DNA of 64,000 bases, taken from assembly GCF_009760915.1 (NCBI RefSeq), contig NZ_VIDQ01000013.1, forward strand, positions 1-64,000. Reading direction: 5' to 3'. The notes under the pieces were generated by a model. That model ran no database searches. It was not told the DNA's origin and was given only the letters and a program-made list of their open reading frames with translations. Below, piece by piece: positions 41,152-50,608 of the stretch. Every line of letters begins with the position of its first letter. The first letter of the stretch is position 1. Position numbers and translations under genes: made by a program. The DNA is from Azohydromonas aeria. Its GTDB lineage: Bacteria; Pseudomonadota; Gammaproteobacteria; Burkholderiales; Burkholderiaceae_C.

Positions 41152-42594
41152 ATGGCTCAAGCGGCGCAACCGGGCAGTCCGGTTTTCAGCGACGGCCCAG
41201 TGCGATTGTTCGCACTGGCGTCGGTGCTTTGGGGTGTGGTGGGCATGTTGGTCGGCGTCTTCATCGCCGCGCAACTTGCCTTCCCTGATCTGACGTTCGG
41301 CATTCCCTGGTTGAGCTACGGACGCTTGCGCCCGCTGCATACCAACGCGGTCATCTTCGCCTTCGGCGGCTGCGCGCTGTTTGCCACGTCCTACCACGTG
41401 GTGCAGCGCACCTGCCAGACGCGCCTGTTCGCGCCGGGCCTGGCCATGTTCACGTTCTGGGCCTGGCAGCTCGTCATCGTGGCGGCCGCCGTCACGCTGC
41501 CGCTGGGCTACACCTCCGGCAAGGAATACGCCGAGCTGGAGTGGCCGATCGACATCCTGATCGCCGTGACCTGGGTGTCCTACGCGATCGTGTTCTTCGG
41601 CACGGTGGGCATCCGCAAGGTTCGCCACATCTACGTGGCCAACTGGTTCTTCGGCGCCTTCATCATCGCCGTGGCCCTGCTGCACATCGTCAACAGCGCC
41701 GCCGTTCCCGTGAGCCTGTTCAAGTCCTACTCGGCCTACGCCGGCGTGCAGGACGCGATGATCCAGTGGTGGTACGGCCATAACGCCGTGGGCTTCTTCC
41801 TGACCGCGGGCTTCCTGGGGATGATGTACTACTACATCCCCAAGCAGGCCGAGCGCCCGGTGTACTCGTATCGCCTGTCGATCGTGCACTTCTGGGCCCT
41901 GATCTTCACGTACATGTGGGCGGGTCCGCACCACCTGCACTACACCGCGCTGCCCGACTGGACGCAGAGCGTGGGCATGATCTTCTCGCTGGTGCTGCTG
42001 GCGCCGAGCTGGGGCGGCATGATCAACGGCATCATGACCCTCTCGGGTGCGTGGCACAAGCTGCGTGACGACGCGATCCTGAAGTTCCTGATCGTGGCGC
42101 TGTCGTTCTACGGCATGTCGACCTTCGAAGGTCCGATGATGTCGATCAAGACCGTCAACGCGCTGTCGCACTACACCGACTGGACCGTGGGCCACGTGCA
42201 CTCCGGCGCCCTGGGCTGGGTGGGCATGATCTCGATCGGCTCGCTGTACTTCCTGATCCCGCGCATGTTCGGCCGCAAGACGATGTACAGCACCCGCGCT
42301 ATCGAGCTGCACTTCTGGGTGGCCACCATCGGCATCGTGCTGTACATCGCCGCGATGTGGATCGCCGGCGTGATGCAGGGCCTGATGTGGCGCGCCGTGA
42401 ACCCCGACGGCACGCTGGTCTACAGCTTCGTCGAGAGCGTCAAGGCGACCTACCCGTTCTACATCATTCGCCTGCTCGGCGGCCTGCTGTACCTGTCCGG
42501 CATGGTGATCATGCTGTGGAACACCGTCATGACGGTGCGCAGCGGCAAGGCCGTGACGACCCCGGTGCCCCTGGCCGCGGCTCACGCTGCCTGA
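41152..42594 (+). CDS. ccoN: cbb3-type cytochrome c oxidase subunit I
   Basis: The catalytic subunit with hemes b and b3 and CuB. The 480-residue, twelve-helix protein has heme-ligand regions around [31 protein letters not shown] and [12 protein letters not shown]. The ATG at 41152 follows AGGAGG; a GTG one codon earlier is also possible. First gene of ccoNOQP. Confidence 0.97.
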   Translation: MAQAAQPGSPVFSDGPVRLFALASVLWGVVGMLVGVFIAAQLAFPDLTFGIPWLSYGRLRPLHTNAVIFAFGGCALFATSYHVVQRTCQTRLFAPGLAMFTFWAWQLVIVAAAVTLPLGYTSGKEYAELEWPIDILIAVTWVSYAIVFFGTVGIRKVRHIYVANWFFGAFIIAVALLHIVNSAAVPVSLFKSYSAYAGVQDAMIQWWYGHNAVGFFLTAGFLGMMYYYIPKQAERPVYSYRLSIVHFWALIFTYMWAGPHHLHYTALPDWTQSVGMIFSLVLLAPSWGGMINGIMTLSGAWHKLRDDAILKFLIVALSFYGMSTFEGPMMSIKTVNALSHYTDWTVGHVHSGALGWVGMISIGSLYFLIPRMFGRKTMYSTRAIELHFWVATIGIVLYIAAMWIAGVMQGLMWRAVNPDGTLVYSFVESVKATYPFYIIRLLGGLLYLSGMVIMLWNTVMTVRSGKAVTTPVPLAAAHAA

Positions 42595-42616
42595 CCTGGA
42601 TTGAGGAAAGACCGAC

Positions 42617-43234
42617 ATGGCACACGCAAAACCGACTGGTCACGAGAAGATCGAGACCAGCAACTTCCTGATGATCGTGCTGATCCTGGTCACGGTCGCC
42701 TTCGGCGGCCTGGTCGAGATCGTCCCGCTGTTCAACCAGCACAGCACGACCAAGCCGGTGGAAAACCTCAAGCCGTACACGGCGCTGCAGCTCGCAGGCC
42801 GGGACGTCTACATCCGCGAGGGCTGCTACAACTGCCACTCGCAGATGATCCGTCCCTTCCGCGCCGAGACGCTGCGCTACGGCCATTACTCCATGGCCGG
42901 CGAGTTCGTCTATGACCATCCCTTCCAGTGGGGCTCCAAGCGCACCGGTCCGGACCTGCACCGCGTGGGCGGCAAGTTCAGCGACGAGTGGCACCGCATC
43001 CACCTGATCAACCCGCGTGACGTGGTGCCCGAGTCCAACATGCCGGCCTACCCGTGGCTGGACAAGGCCGCGCTGAACCCGGCCGACGTGGCTCCGAAGA
43101 TGGCTGCGCTGCGCAAGGTGGGCGTGCCCTACACCGACGACGAGATCGCCAAGGCGGCCGACGACGTCAAGGGCAAGACCGAGCTCGACGCGGTCGTGGC
43201 CTACCTGCAGGTGCTCGGCACCGCGCTGAAGTAA
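42617..43234 (+). CDS. ccoO: cbb3-type cytochrome c oxidase subunit II (monoheme c)
   Basis: A 205-residue protein with one N-terminal helix and one heme c site, [18 protein letters not shown]. It passes electrons from CcoP to Cco[21 protein letters not shown] is a family motif. Confidence 0.96.
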   Translation: MAHAKPTGHEKIETSNFLMIVLILVTVAFGGLVEIVPLFNQHSTTKPVENLKPYTALQLAGRDVYIREGCYNCHSQMIRPFRAETLRYGHYSMAGEFVYDHPFQWGSKRTGPDLHRVGGKFSDEWHRIHLINPRDVVPESNMPAYPWLDKAALNPADVAPKMAALRKVGVPYTDDEIAKAADDVKGKTELDAVVAYLQVLGTALK

Positions 43235-43258
43235 ACCGGCAAGCGGGAGCACACAGCG

Positions 43259-43456
43259 ATGGACATGGACATCAATGCCCTGCGCAGCGTCGTGACGGTG
43301 GCCAGCTTCGTGCTGTTCCTCGGCATCGCGCTGTGGACCTGGAGCAGCAAGCGTCAGCATTCCCAACATGAAGCGGCAGCCCAGCTGCCCTTCCTCGACG
43401 AGGATGGCGAGTCCGTCGCTGCGGCAGCGGCCCGCTTCCAAGGGAGCAACAAATGA
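43259..43456 (+). CDS. ccoQ: cbb3 oxidase small subunit CcoQ
   Basis: A 65-residue single-helix protein (TVASFVLFLGIALWTW) with a charged C-terminal tail. It stabilises the complex. The stop overlaps the ccoP start. Confidence 0.88.
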   Translation: MDMDINALRSVVTVASFVLFLGIALWTWSSKRQHSQHEAAAQLPFLDEDGESVAAAAARFQGSNK

Positions 43457-44370
43457 GTGATTTCATCAACAGTGGCTGGTCCTGGTACGTGATCAGCATC
43501 GTGGTCGGCGGGCTTGCGTTCTGCTTGTTCGTGCTGATGGTGGCCAGCAAGCGCAAGGTGATGGCCGACGACAACACGACGGGCCATATCTGGGACGAGG
43601 ACCTGAAGGAGCTCAACAACCCGCTGCCGCGCTGGTGGCTGTGGCTGTTCGTGATCACGGTCATCTTCGCGGCCATCTACCTGTCGCTGTACCCGGGCCT
43701 GGGCGCCAGCAAGGGCGCCTTCGGCTGGACCTCGGTGGGCCAGTATCAGGCCGAGCAGGAGAAGGCCCGCGCCGCCATGGCGCCCGTGTACGCCAAGTTC
43801 GTCGCCATGCCGGCTGAAGAGCTGGCCAAGGACACGGCGGCCATGGGCATCGGCGAGCGCCTGTTCGTGAACAACTGCGCCGGTTGCCACGGCTCGGATG
43901 CGCGCGGCGGCAAGGGCTTCCCGAACCTGACCGACAACGACTGGCTCTACGGCAGCGGGCACGACAAGATCAAGGAGACGATCGCCAACGGTCGCCAGGG
44001 CATGATGCCCCCGATGGCCGCGGCCATCGGCGGCGGCGAGAACGTGCGCAACGTCGCCCACTACGTGCTGAGCCTCTCGGGCAGCCCGCACAACGCGGTC
44101 TACGCGCAGCTGGGCAAGGAGAAGTTCGCGGTCTGCGCCGGCTGCCACGGTGCCGACGGCAAGGGCATGCAGGCCGTGGGCGCGCCCAACCTCACCGACA
44201 AGGTGTGGCTGCACGGCTGGGGCGAGCAGGCGATCATGAACATCGTCAACAACGGCAAGACCAACGTCATGCCGCAGCACGCCAGCCGCCTCAACCCTGA
44301 GCAGATCCACGTGCTCGGCGCCTACGTCTGGAGCCTGTCCCGCAAGGACGGCGCCCCGACGGCGCAGTAA
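43453..44370 (+). CDS. ccoP: cbb3-type cytochrome c oxidase subunit III (diheme c)
   Basis: A 305-residue protein with two N-terminal helices and two heme c sites (NNCAGCHGSD and AVCAGCHGADG). It takes electrons from soluble cytochrome c. The family motif HIWDEDLKELNNPLPRWWLW is present. Confidence 0.96.
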   Translation: MSDFINSGWSWYVISIVVGGLAFCLFVLMVASKRKVMADDNTTGHIWDEDLKELNNPLPRWWLWLFVITVIFAAIYLSLYPGLGASKGAFGWTSVGQYQAEQEKARAAMAPVYAKFVAMPAEELAKDTAAMGIGERLFVNNCAGCHGSDARGGKGFPNLTDNDWLYGSGHDKIKETIANGRQGMMPPMAAAIGGGENVRNVAHYVLSLSGSPHNAVYAQLGKEKFAVCAGCHGADGKGMQAVGAPNLTDKVWLHGWGEQAIMNIVNNGKTNVMPQHASRLNPEQIHVLGAYVWSLSRKDGAPTAQ

Positions 44371-44444
44371 GCGATCCAGCGCTCCTGCGGGCGCTGCCGC
44401 AGGGCTCACGCTGTGAGCCCCGCGCCAACCGCAAGGCGAACACT

Positions 44445-44486
44445 GCGCGCCAGGCCGAAGTCTTCGGCTCTGGCGCGCGGCTTTTT
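44445..44486 (+). terminator. Terminator after ccoNOQP
   Basis: The long hairpin GCGCGCCAG/CTGGCGCGC with an inner GCCGAA/TTCGGC is followed by CTTTTT. A second perfect hairpin, GGGCTCAC/GTGAGCCC (44402-44420), lies between it and the ccoP stop. There is no ccoG gene in this gap. Confidence 0.75.
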
Positions 44487-44595
44487 CCGGGTTGCATCCC
44501 GGATCGCCCACACTTCCTGTTTGCAACCCCTGCCGGGCCTGCCGTGACGACGCGGCGCGCGTGCGCAGCCCAATGCTACGGAGCAGTATTCCCTC

Positions 44596-44895
44596 ATGAG
44601 TTCCAAGACCGACAAGCAGCCCGAGAACGGCCAGCAGCGCGTGCCCTGGTGGCGCGTGCGCATGATGTGGCTGGTGGTGGGTGGCCCGCTGGCCGTGGTG
44701 GTGGCGGGCATCATCACGGCCGTGATCGCTGTCCGCGGCGCCGATGAGGTGGTAGGTTCCGGCGCGGCGCCGCAGGCGCAGCGGCCTGCCGAGGACGCGG
44801 GCGACACGCGCCCGGCGCTTGAAGCACGCAACAAGGCCTCGGCGGAGGCCGCAAAGGCGGCCGCAGCGGCAGCGGCGTCTTCGGGTCAACGCTAG
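44596..44895 (+). CDS. Small membrane protein in the FixH/CcoH position
   Basis: A 99-residue protein with one helix (MMWLVVGGPLAVVVAGIITA) after VPWWRVR, and an A/E/K-rich tail. The position and the WWRVRMMWLVVGGP stretch recall short FixH-like proteins of cbb3 clusters, but it is much shorter than standard CcoH. GGAG lies about 13 bases before the ATG. The call is by context. Confidence 0.6.
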   Translation: MSSKTDKQPENGQQRVPWWRVRMMWLVVGGPLAVVVAGIITAVIAVRGADEVVGSGAAPQAQRPAEDAGDTRPALEARNKASAEAAKAAAAAAASSGQR

Positions 44896-44947
44896 GCGAC
44901 GCGCGCGCCACCCCGGCGCAAGAATGCACGCCAGGAGGTGAACGCAC

Positions 44948-45211
44948 ATGACGACGACCCCTCGCGTGCAAGCCGTGATGATGGTGGCCTGGCCCTCGTT
45001 CCTGATGGCCGCGGTGCTGGAGATGCTGGTGTTCGCGCTGGTGGATCCACGCGACCTGTTGGACTCGGGCGCGCTTGCGCTGGACCTCTCGGCCATGGGC
45101 GTGTACTCGCTGGCCTTCTTCCTGTTCTGGGCCGCGATCGCCGCGGCCGGCGCCCTGGAGCGCTCGCTGGCCACGCCGTCGGGCAGTTGGCACGGCATCC
45201 AGGGCCACTGA
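44948..45211 (+). CDS. Small two-helix membrane protein of unknown function
   Basis: 87 residues: MMVAWPSFLMAAVLEMLVFA and VYSLAFFLFWAAIAAAGALE are two membrane segments. A perfect AGGAGGTGA precedes the ATG by eight bases, so it is surely translated. It follows the FixH-like gene and is likely part of the cbb3-associated group. Confidence 0.75.
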   Translation: MTTTPRVQAVMMVAWPSFLMAAVLEMLVFALVDPRDLLDSGALALDLSAMGVYSLAFFLFWAAIAAAGALERSLATPSGSWHGIQGH

Positions 45212-45233
45212 GCGGCCCGTCCTTCCAGAAACG

Positions 45234-45260
45234 AAATGGCGCCCTGCGGGGCGCCATTTT
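45234..45260. terminator. Bidirectional terminator
   Basis: AAATGGCGCCC/GGGCGCCATTT with a four-base loop, with T on both sides. It separates the cco group from the convergent fnr gene. Confidence 0.8.
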
Positions 45261-45287
45261 CATTGGGGCGAGGGCGCTGCCGCCGAG

Positions 45288-46025
45288 TCAGCAGGCGGCG
45301 CCGTTGACCAGCTTCTGCAGCCCGTCCTGGTCGATGATGCGGATCTGGCGCTGCTTGACTTCCAGCAGCCCTTCGTCCTGGAACTTGGAGAAGGTGCGGC
45401 TCACCGTCTCCAGCTTCAGGCCCAGGTAGCTGCCGATCTCCTCGCGCGTCATGCGCAGGATCAGCGAGGACGGGGAGAAGCCGCGCGCCTGCAGCCGCTG
45501 CGTCAGGTTGAGCAGGAAGGCCGCCAGCCGTTCCTCCGCGCGCATGCTGCCCAGCAACAGCATCACGCCATGGTCGCGCACGATCTCGCGGCTCATGATC
45601 TTGTGCAGCTGGCGCTGCAGGTCGGAGAACTCGCGCGAGAGCTCCTCGAGCTGGCTGAAGGGGATCACGCAGACCTGCGAGTCCTCCAGCGCCACGGCGT
45701 CCACGGTATGGCGGTCGGCGCCGATGCCGTCCAGGCCCAGCAGTTCGCCGGCCATCTGGAAGCCCGTGACCTGGTCGCGGCCGTCCTCGGCCGAGACGCA
45801 GGTCTTGAAGAAGCCCGTGCGCACCGCGTAGAGCGACTGGAACGCGTCGCCGGCACGGAAGAGGGTATCGCCGCGCACGACCGCGCGCCGCGTGGCCACC
45901 ATCGTGTCGAGGTGCTCCAGGTCGTTGCGCGACAGCCCCACGGGCAGGCACAGCTCACGCAGGTTGCAGCTCGAGCAGGCGACCTTGAAAGGCTCGGTGC
46001 GAATGGGCGGCAGGGTGCTGTTCAT
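45288..46025 (-). CDS. fnr: FNR/Anr-type oxygen-sensing transcription factor
   Basis: A 245-residue Crp-family regulator. It keeps the four [4Fe-4S] Cys: 17, 20, 26 (VACSSCNLRELC) and 119 (VCVIPF). The HTH is MTREEIGSYLGLKLETVSRT. It activates genes at low oxygen at TTGAT-N4-ATCAA sites, two of which are present in this window near ccoN and hemN. The Met at 46025 gives the normal family N-terminus; an ATG at 46103 would add 26 non-conserved residues. Confidence 0.93.
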   Translation of the reverse strand: MNSTLPPIRTEPFKVACSSCNLRELCLPVGLSRNDLEHLDTMVATRRAVVRGDTLFRAGDAFQSLYAVRTGFFKTCVSAEDGRDQVTGFQMAGELLGLDGIGADRHTVDAVALEDSQVCVIPFSQLEELSREFSDLQRQLHKIMSREIVRDHGVMLLLGSMRAEERLAAFLLNLTQRLQARGFSPSSLILRMTREEIGSYLGLKLETVSRTFSKFQDEGLLEVKQRQIRIIDQDGLQKLVNGAAC

Positions 46026-46157
46026 GTTGCTTCGCGTGGGAGAGCCGGGGCAGCCCTGGGACTGCGCGCAGGCGGCATCGGGATGGTCGGCGGATTTCAA
46101 CATGAATGATATGCCTCAAAACTTGCGCCATTCTTGTGGCGGACACGCCGGAACACC

Positions 46158-46171
46158 TTGAGCCGCGTCAA
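46158..46171. promoter_or_regulatory. FNR-type box between fnr and hemN
   Basis: TTGAGCCGCGTCAA keeps TTGA-N6-TCAA. It lies 34 bases before the hemN ATG and 133 bases before the fnr ATG. It could control either gene or both. Confidence 0.55.
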
Positions 46172-46204
46172 GTTCTCACGCGCGAGCTTTGGCAAAGTGT
46201 CGCC

Positions 46205-47614
46205 ATGCTCAGCGAAACCTCAGCCTCCGCGCCCGTCCTGACGGAAAGCCTGCTCCAGCGCCTGGATGTGCCGGGGCCCCGCTACACGTCGTACCCGACC
46301 GCCGACCGCTTCGTCGAGGCCTTCGGGCCGGCCGAGTACCGGCAAGCCCTGGAACAGCGTGCACAGGGCGCCACCGTCGGCGGCACTCCGCCATTGTCGC
46401 TGTACGTGCACATCCCTTTTTGCGAGGCGGTCTGCTACTTCTGCGCCTGCAACAAGGTCGTGACCCGGCACCACGACCGTGCCGGCGAATACCTGGACGC
46501 GCTGGAGGCCGAGATCGCGCTGCACGTGGCGGTGCTGGGCACGGGCAAGGCGGTGTCGCAGCTGCACCTGGGCGGCGGTTCGCCCACCTTCCTGTCCGAC
46601 GCCGAGATCGAGCGCCTGATGGCCGCGCTGCGCCGCGGCTTCCGCATCGCGCCAGGCGCGGAGCTGTCCATCGAGGTCGATCCGCGCACCGTCACCGGGC
46701 AGCGGTTGGCTCACCTGGCGAGCCTGGGCTTCAACCGGCTGAGCTTCGGCGTGCAGGACTTCGATCCCGCGGTGCAGCACGCCGTGCACCGCGTGCAGTC
46801 GTTCGAGAGCGTGCGCGACCTAGTGCTGGGCGCGCGCTCGCTGGGCTTCGAGTCGCTCAACGTGGACCTGATCTACGGGCTGCCGCTGCAGCGCCCCGAG
46901 ACCTTCGCGCGCACGGTGGAGCGCGTGGGCGAGTTGCGCCCGGACCGCATCGCGCTCTATGCCTACGCGCACCTGCCACAGCGTTTCAAACCGCAGCGGC
47001 GCATCGACCCGGCCGAGCTGCCGGCACCCGCCGACCGGGTGCGCATGCTCGGCGGCGCGATCCAGGGCTTCCTGGGCTTCGGCTACACCTACATCGGCAT
47101 GGACCACTTCGCGCTGCCCGGCGACAGCCTGGCCGCAGCCAAGCGCCAGGGCCGGCTGCACCGCAATTTCCAGGGTTACAGCACGCAGCCCGACTGCGAC
47201 CTCATCGGCCTGGGCGTCTCGGCCATCGGCCGCATGGGCGCCACCTACAGCCAGAACGCCAAGACGCTGCCCGAGTACTACGACGCCGTGCGCCAGGGCC
47301 ACTTCGCCGTGGCGCGCGGGATCGCGCTCACGCGCGACGACCTGGTGCGCCGCGCCGTGATCATGGCGCTGATGTGCCAGGGCCGCGTCGAGTTCGAGTC
47401 CATCGAGCTGGCGCACCTGGTCAGCATGCGCGATTACTTCGCGGCGGAACTCGCGGCGCTGCAGCCGCTGGTGGACATGGGCCTGGTGGAGATCGATCCC
47501 GACGGCATCCAGGTCACGCCGCGTGGCTGGTACTTCGTGCGCGGCGTGGCCATGGTGTTCGACAGGCATTTGCAAGCCGACCGGACGCGCGAACGCTTTT
47601 CGCGGATCATCTGA
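46205..47614 (+). CDS. hemN: Oxygen-independent coproporphyrinogen III oxidase
   Basis: This radical-SAM enzyme makes protoporphyrinogen in heme synthesis without oxygen. The 469-residue protein has the Fe-S motif HIPFCEAVCYFCACN, LHLGGGSPTFLSDAEI and the C-terminal HemN domain. The start at 46205 is conventional, with little ribosome site. It provides heme under the same low-oxygen control as the oxidase. Confidence 0.95.
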   Translation: MLSETSASAPVLTESLLQRLDVPGPRYTSYPTADRFVEAFGPAEYRQALEQRAQGATVGGTPPLSLYVHIPFCEAVCYFCACNKVVTRHHDRAGEYLDALEAEIALHVAVLGTGKAVSQLHLGGGSPTFLSDAEIERLMAALRRGFRIAPGAELSIEVDPRTVTGQRLAHLASLGFNRLSFGVQDFDPAVQHAVHRVQSFESVRDLVLGARSLGFESLNVDLIYGLPLQRPETFARTVERVGELRPDRIALYAYAHLPQRFKPQRRIDPAELPAPADRVRMLGGAIQGFLGFGYTYIGMDHFALPGDSLAAAKRQGRLHRNFQGYSTQPDCDLIGLGVSAIGRMGATYSQNAKTLPEYYDAVRQGHFAVARGIALTRDDLVRRAVIMALMCQGRVEFESIELAHLVSMRDYFAAELAALQPLVDMGLVEIDPDGIQVTPRGWYFVRGVAMVFDRHLQADRTRERFSRII

Positions 47615-47664
47615 GGCTTCGCCCGAAAGCCTCCCGCAGTTCCTTTCCCCGCAGTTGACCGGCC

Positions 47665-48390
47665 ATGGATGTCGCCCTCGTCTTGAGCGCCCTGCTGATG
47701 GGCTTGGCCGGATCGCCGCACTGCGTGGCCATGTGCGGCGCGGCCTGCACCGCGTTGGCCGGGCGCTGCGGTGGCGGTGCGCGGCCGCAGCAGGCGCTGG
47801 CGGGCTTTCACCTCGGACGGCTGCTGGGCTACGCCGCGGCGGGCGCGGTGGCCGCGGGCAGCGTGTCGCTGCTGGCGCAGTTCTCCCAGCTCACGCCCGC
47901 GCTGCGGCCGCTGTGGACCCTGGTGCACGCCGCGGCGCTCGGCCTTGGCGTGTGGCTGCTGTTCAAGGGGCGGCAGCCGGCGTGGGTCGAGAACCTGGGC
48001 CGCGGCACGCGGCTGGCGCCGGCAGCCACTGCCGCTGGCACCGCGGCAGGTGGCGGCTGGCAGCCGATGCTGGGTCCGCTTAAGGCCGGGTTGGCCGGCA
48101 CGGCGTGGGTGGCCTGGCCCTGCGGGCTGCTGCAGTCGGCGCTGGTGGTGGCGGCACTGGGCCGGCATCCCGCTTCGGGCGCCTCGATCATGGCCGCCTT
48201 CGCGCTGGGGTCCTCGCTGGGCCTGTGGCTGGGCCCGGCGCTGTGGCTGCGGCTGGGTTCGCCCGGAGCAGCGCGCCTGGTCGCGGGCGGCTGGGCGGTG
48301 CGGCTGGCCGGCCTGGGCCTGGCCTCGGCCTCGGCCTGGGCGCTGGGCCATGGCCTGTGGCAGCGCATCGCCGACTGGTGCCTGCGCTGA
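47665..48390 (+). CDS. TauE/SafE-type membrane protein near the cbb3 cluster
   Basis: A 241-residue protein with about six helices. The N-terminal ALLMGLAGSPHCVAMCGAAC, with the SPHC and MCG motifs, marks the COG2836 branch often linked to cytochrome oxidase copper supply. Its substrate is not established. It follows hemN by 50 bases. Confidence 0.83.
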   Translation: MDVALVLSALLMGLAGSPHCVAMCGAACTALAGRCGGGARPQQALAGFHLGRLLGYAAAGAVAAGSVSLLAQFSQLTPALRPLWTLVHAAALGLGVWLLFKGRQPAWVENLGRGTRLAPAATAAGTAAGGGWQPMLGPLKAGLAGTAWVAWPCGLLQSALVVAALGRHPASGASIMAAFALGSSLGLWLGPALWLRLGSPGAARLVAGGWAVRLAGLGLASASAWALGHGLWQRIADWCLR

Positions 48391-48593
48391 GTCAAGGCTT
48401 GTCCAGCCCCGGCCTGCCACGATGCTTCGGGCCGTCAACTCCGCGTCAAGCTGCGCTGCAATGCTGCCCACCCCGGGCCGCCGGCCACGAGCCGCAGCCC
48501 GCCGCGCGGTCTTGTGCAAGGCGCAATGCCGCGTGCCGCGGCCACTAAGATCACGGCCTCTCCTTCCATAACCCCAAAGCGGAGCGAGCATTC

Positions 48594-49847
<1,254 letters not shown>

Positions 49848-49853
49848 CGTGAA

Positions 49854-49889
49854 GCGCAGTCGCACCCGACGTGCCGGGTGCGACTGCGC
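49854..49889 (+). terminator. Hairpin after icd
   Basis: A perfect 15-bp stem GCGCAGTCGCACCCG/CGGGTGCGACTGCGC with a six-base loop, seven bases after the stop. There is no T run, so it may act as an mRNA 3' stabiliser or a factor-assisted terminator. Confidence 0.65.
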
Positions 49890-49962
49890 GATGGTTGCGG
49901 GCTCAAACCTGGAGCCCGCGCGGCCTTCAAGGAGCCGCCAGACAAAAAAGTGATGAAAACGC

Positions 49963-49990
49963 TTGCCAGGTCTGAAATCCTTGCTAGAAT
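49963..49990 (+). promoter_or_regulatory. Promoter of the tRNA-Asn genes
   Basis: TTGCCA (49963-49968) and TAGAAT (49985-49990), spacer 16. The tRNA begins 13 bases after the -10. Confidence 0.7.
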
Positions 49991-50002
49991 CTCTTTCTCT
50001 GT

Positions 50003-50078
50003 TCCCCGATAGCTCAGTCGGTAGAGCGACGGACTGTTAATCCGCAGGTCCCTGGTTCGAGCCCAGGTCGGGGAGCCA
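50003..50078 (+). tRNA. tRNA-Asn(GTT), copy 1
   Basis: 76 bases, acceptor TCCCCGA/TCGGGGA, encoded CCA. Anticodon loop CTGTTAA gives GTT. Confidence 0.96.
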
Positions 50079-50165
50079 AACAGAGTTGGAGTCGCAAGGC
50101 TTCAAGGCAGTAGGGAAGTAGTACCGAGAAATGCCGCAGGCGCGTTGCGCCGGTGGCCTTTCAAA

Positions 50166-50241
50166 TCCCCGATAGCTCAGTCGGTAGAGCGACGGACTGT
50201 TAATCCGCAGGTCCCTGGTTCGAGCCCAGGTCGGGGAGCCA
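50166..50241 (+). tRNA. tRNA-Asn(GTT), copy 2
   Basis: Identical to copy 1, 87 bases downstream of it. Confidence 0.96.
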
Positions 50242-50248
50242 GATTCAG

Positions 50249-50276
50249 AAAAATGCCCGCGCCAGCGGGCATTTTT
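50249..50276 (+). terminator. Terminator after the tRNA-Asn pair
   Basis: AAAAATGCCCGC/GCGGGCATTTTT with a four-base loop: a classical intrinsic terminator. Confidence 0.85.
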
Positions 50277-50400
50277 CTTGGGGACTGTTGCAGCGCCCGC
50301 CAGGGCGTTGGCGCAGTCCGTGCGGGTGTACCGCGCAGCGGTCGTGGCGTTGCCGGAAGGCGCTTTGCGGCCGGGTACACTAGCGGTTTCGGTCCGACGC

Positions 50401-50476
50401 GGGTGCTTAGCTCAGTTGGTAGAGCGGCGCCCTTACAAGGCGTAGGTCGGGGGTTCGAACCCCTCAGCACCCACCA
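50401..50476 (+). tRNA. tRNA-Val(TAC)
   Basis: 76 bases, acceptor GGGTGCT/AGCACCC, encoded CCA, anticodon loop CTTACAA. TACACT at 50376-50381 is a possible -10. Confidence 0.95.
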
Positions 50477-50515
50477 CCGCGGCGGCGGCGCACAGGCCGG
50501 CACAGCAGATGGCTT

Positions 50516-50541
50516 CAAAGGCGAACCGTGGTTCGCCTTTG
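50516..50541 (+). terminator. Hairpin after tRNA-Val
   Basis: A perfect 12-bp stem CAAAGGCGAACC/GGTTCGCCTTTG with a two-base loop. A weak T run follows. It lies between tRNA-Val and ppiD. Confidence 0.55.
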
Positions 50542-50608
50542 TTGCGTCAGGGCGGTGCGTTTCGTTCGCTCCCCGTCGTGCGGCCCCAGGACCCTGGTCG
50601 AGGAACCC

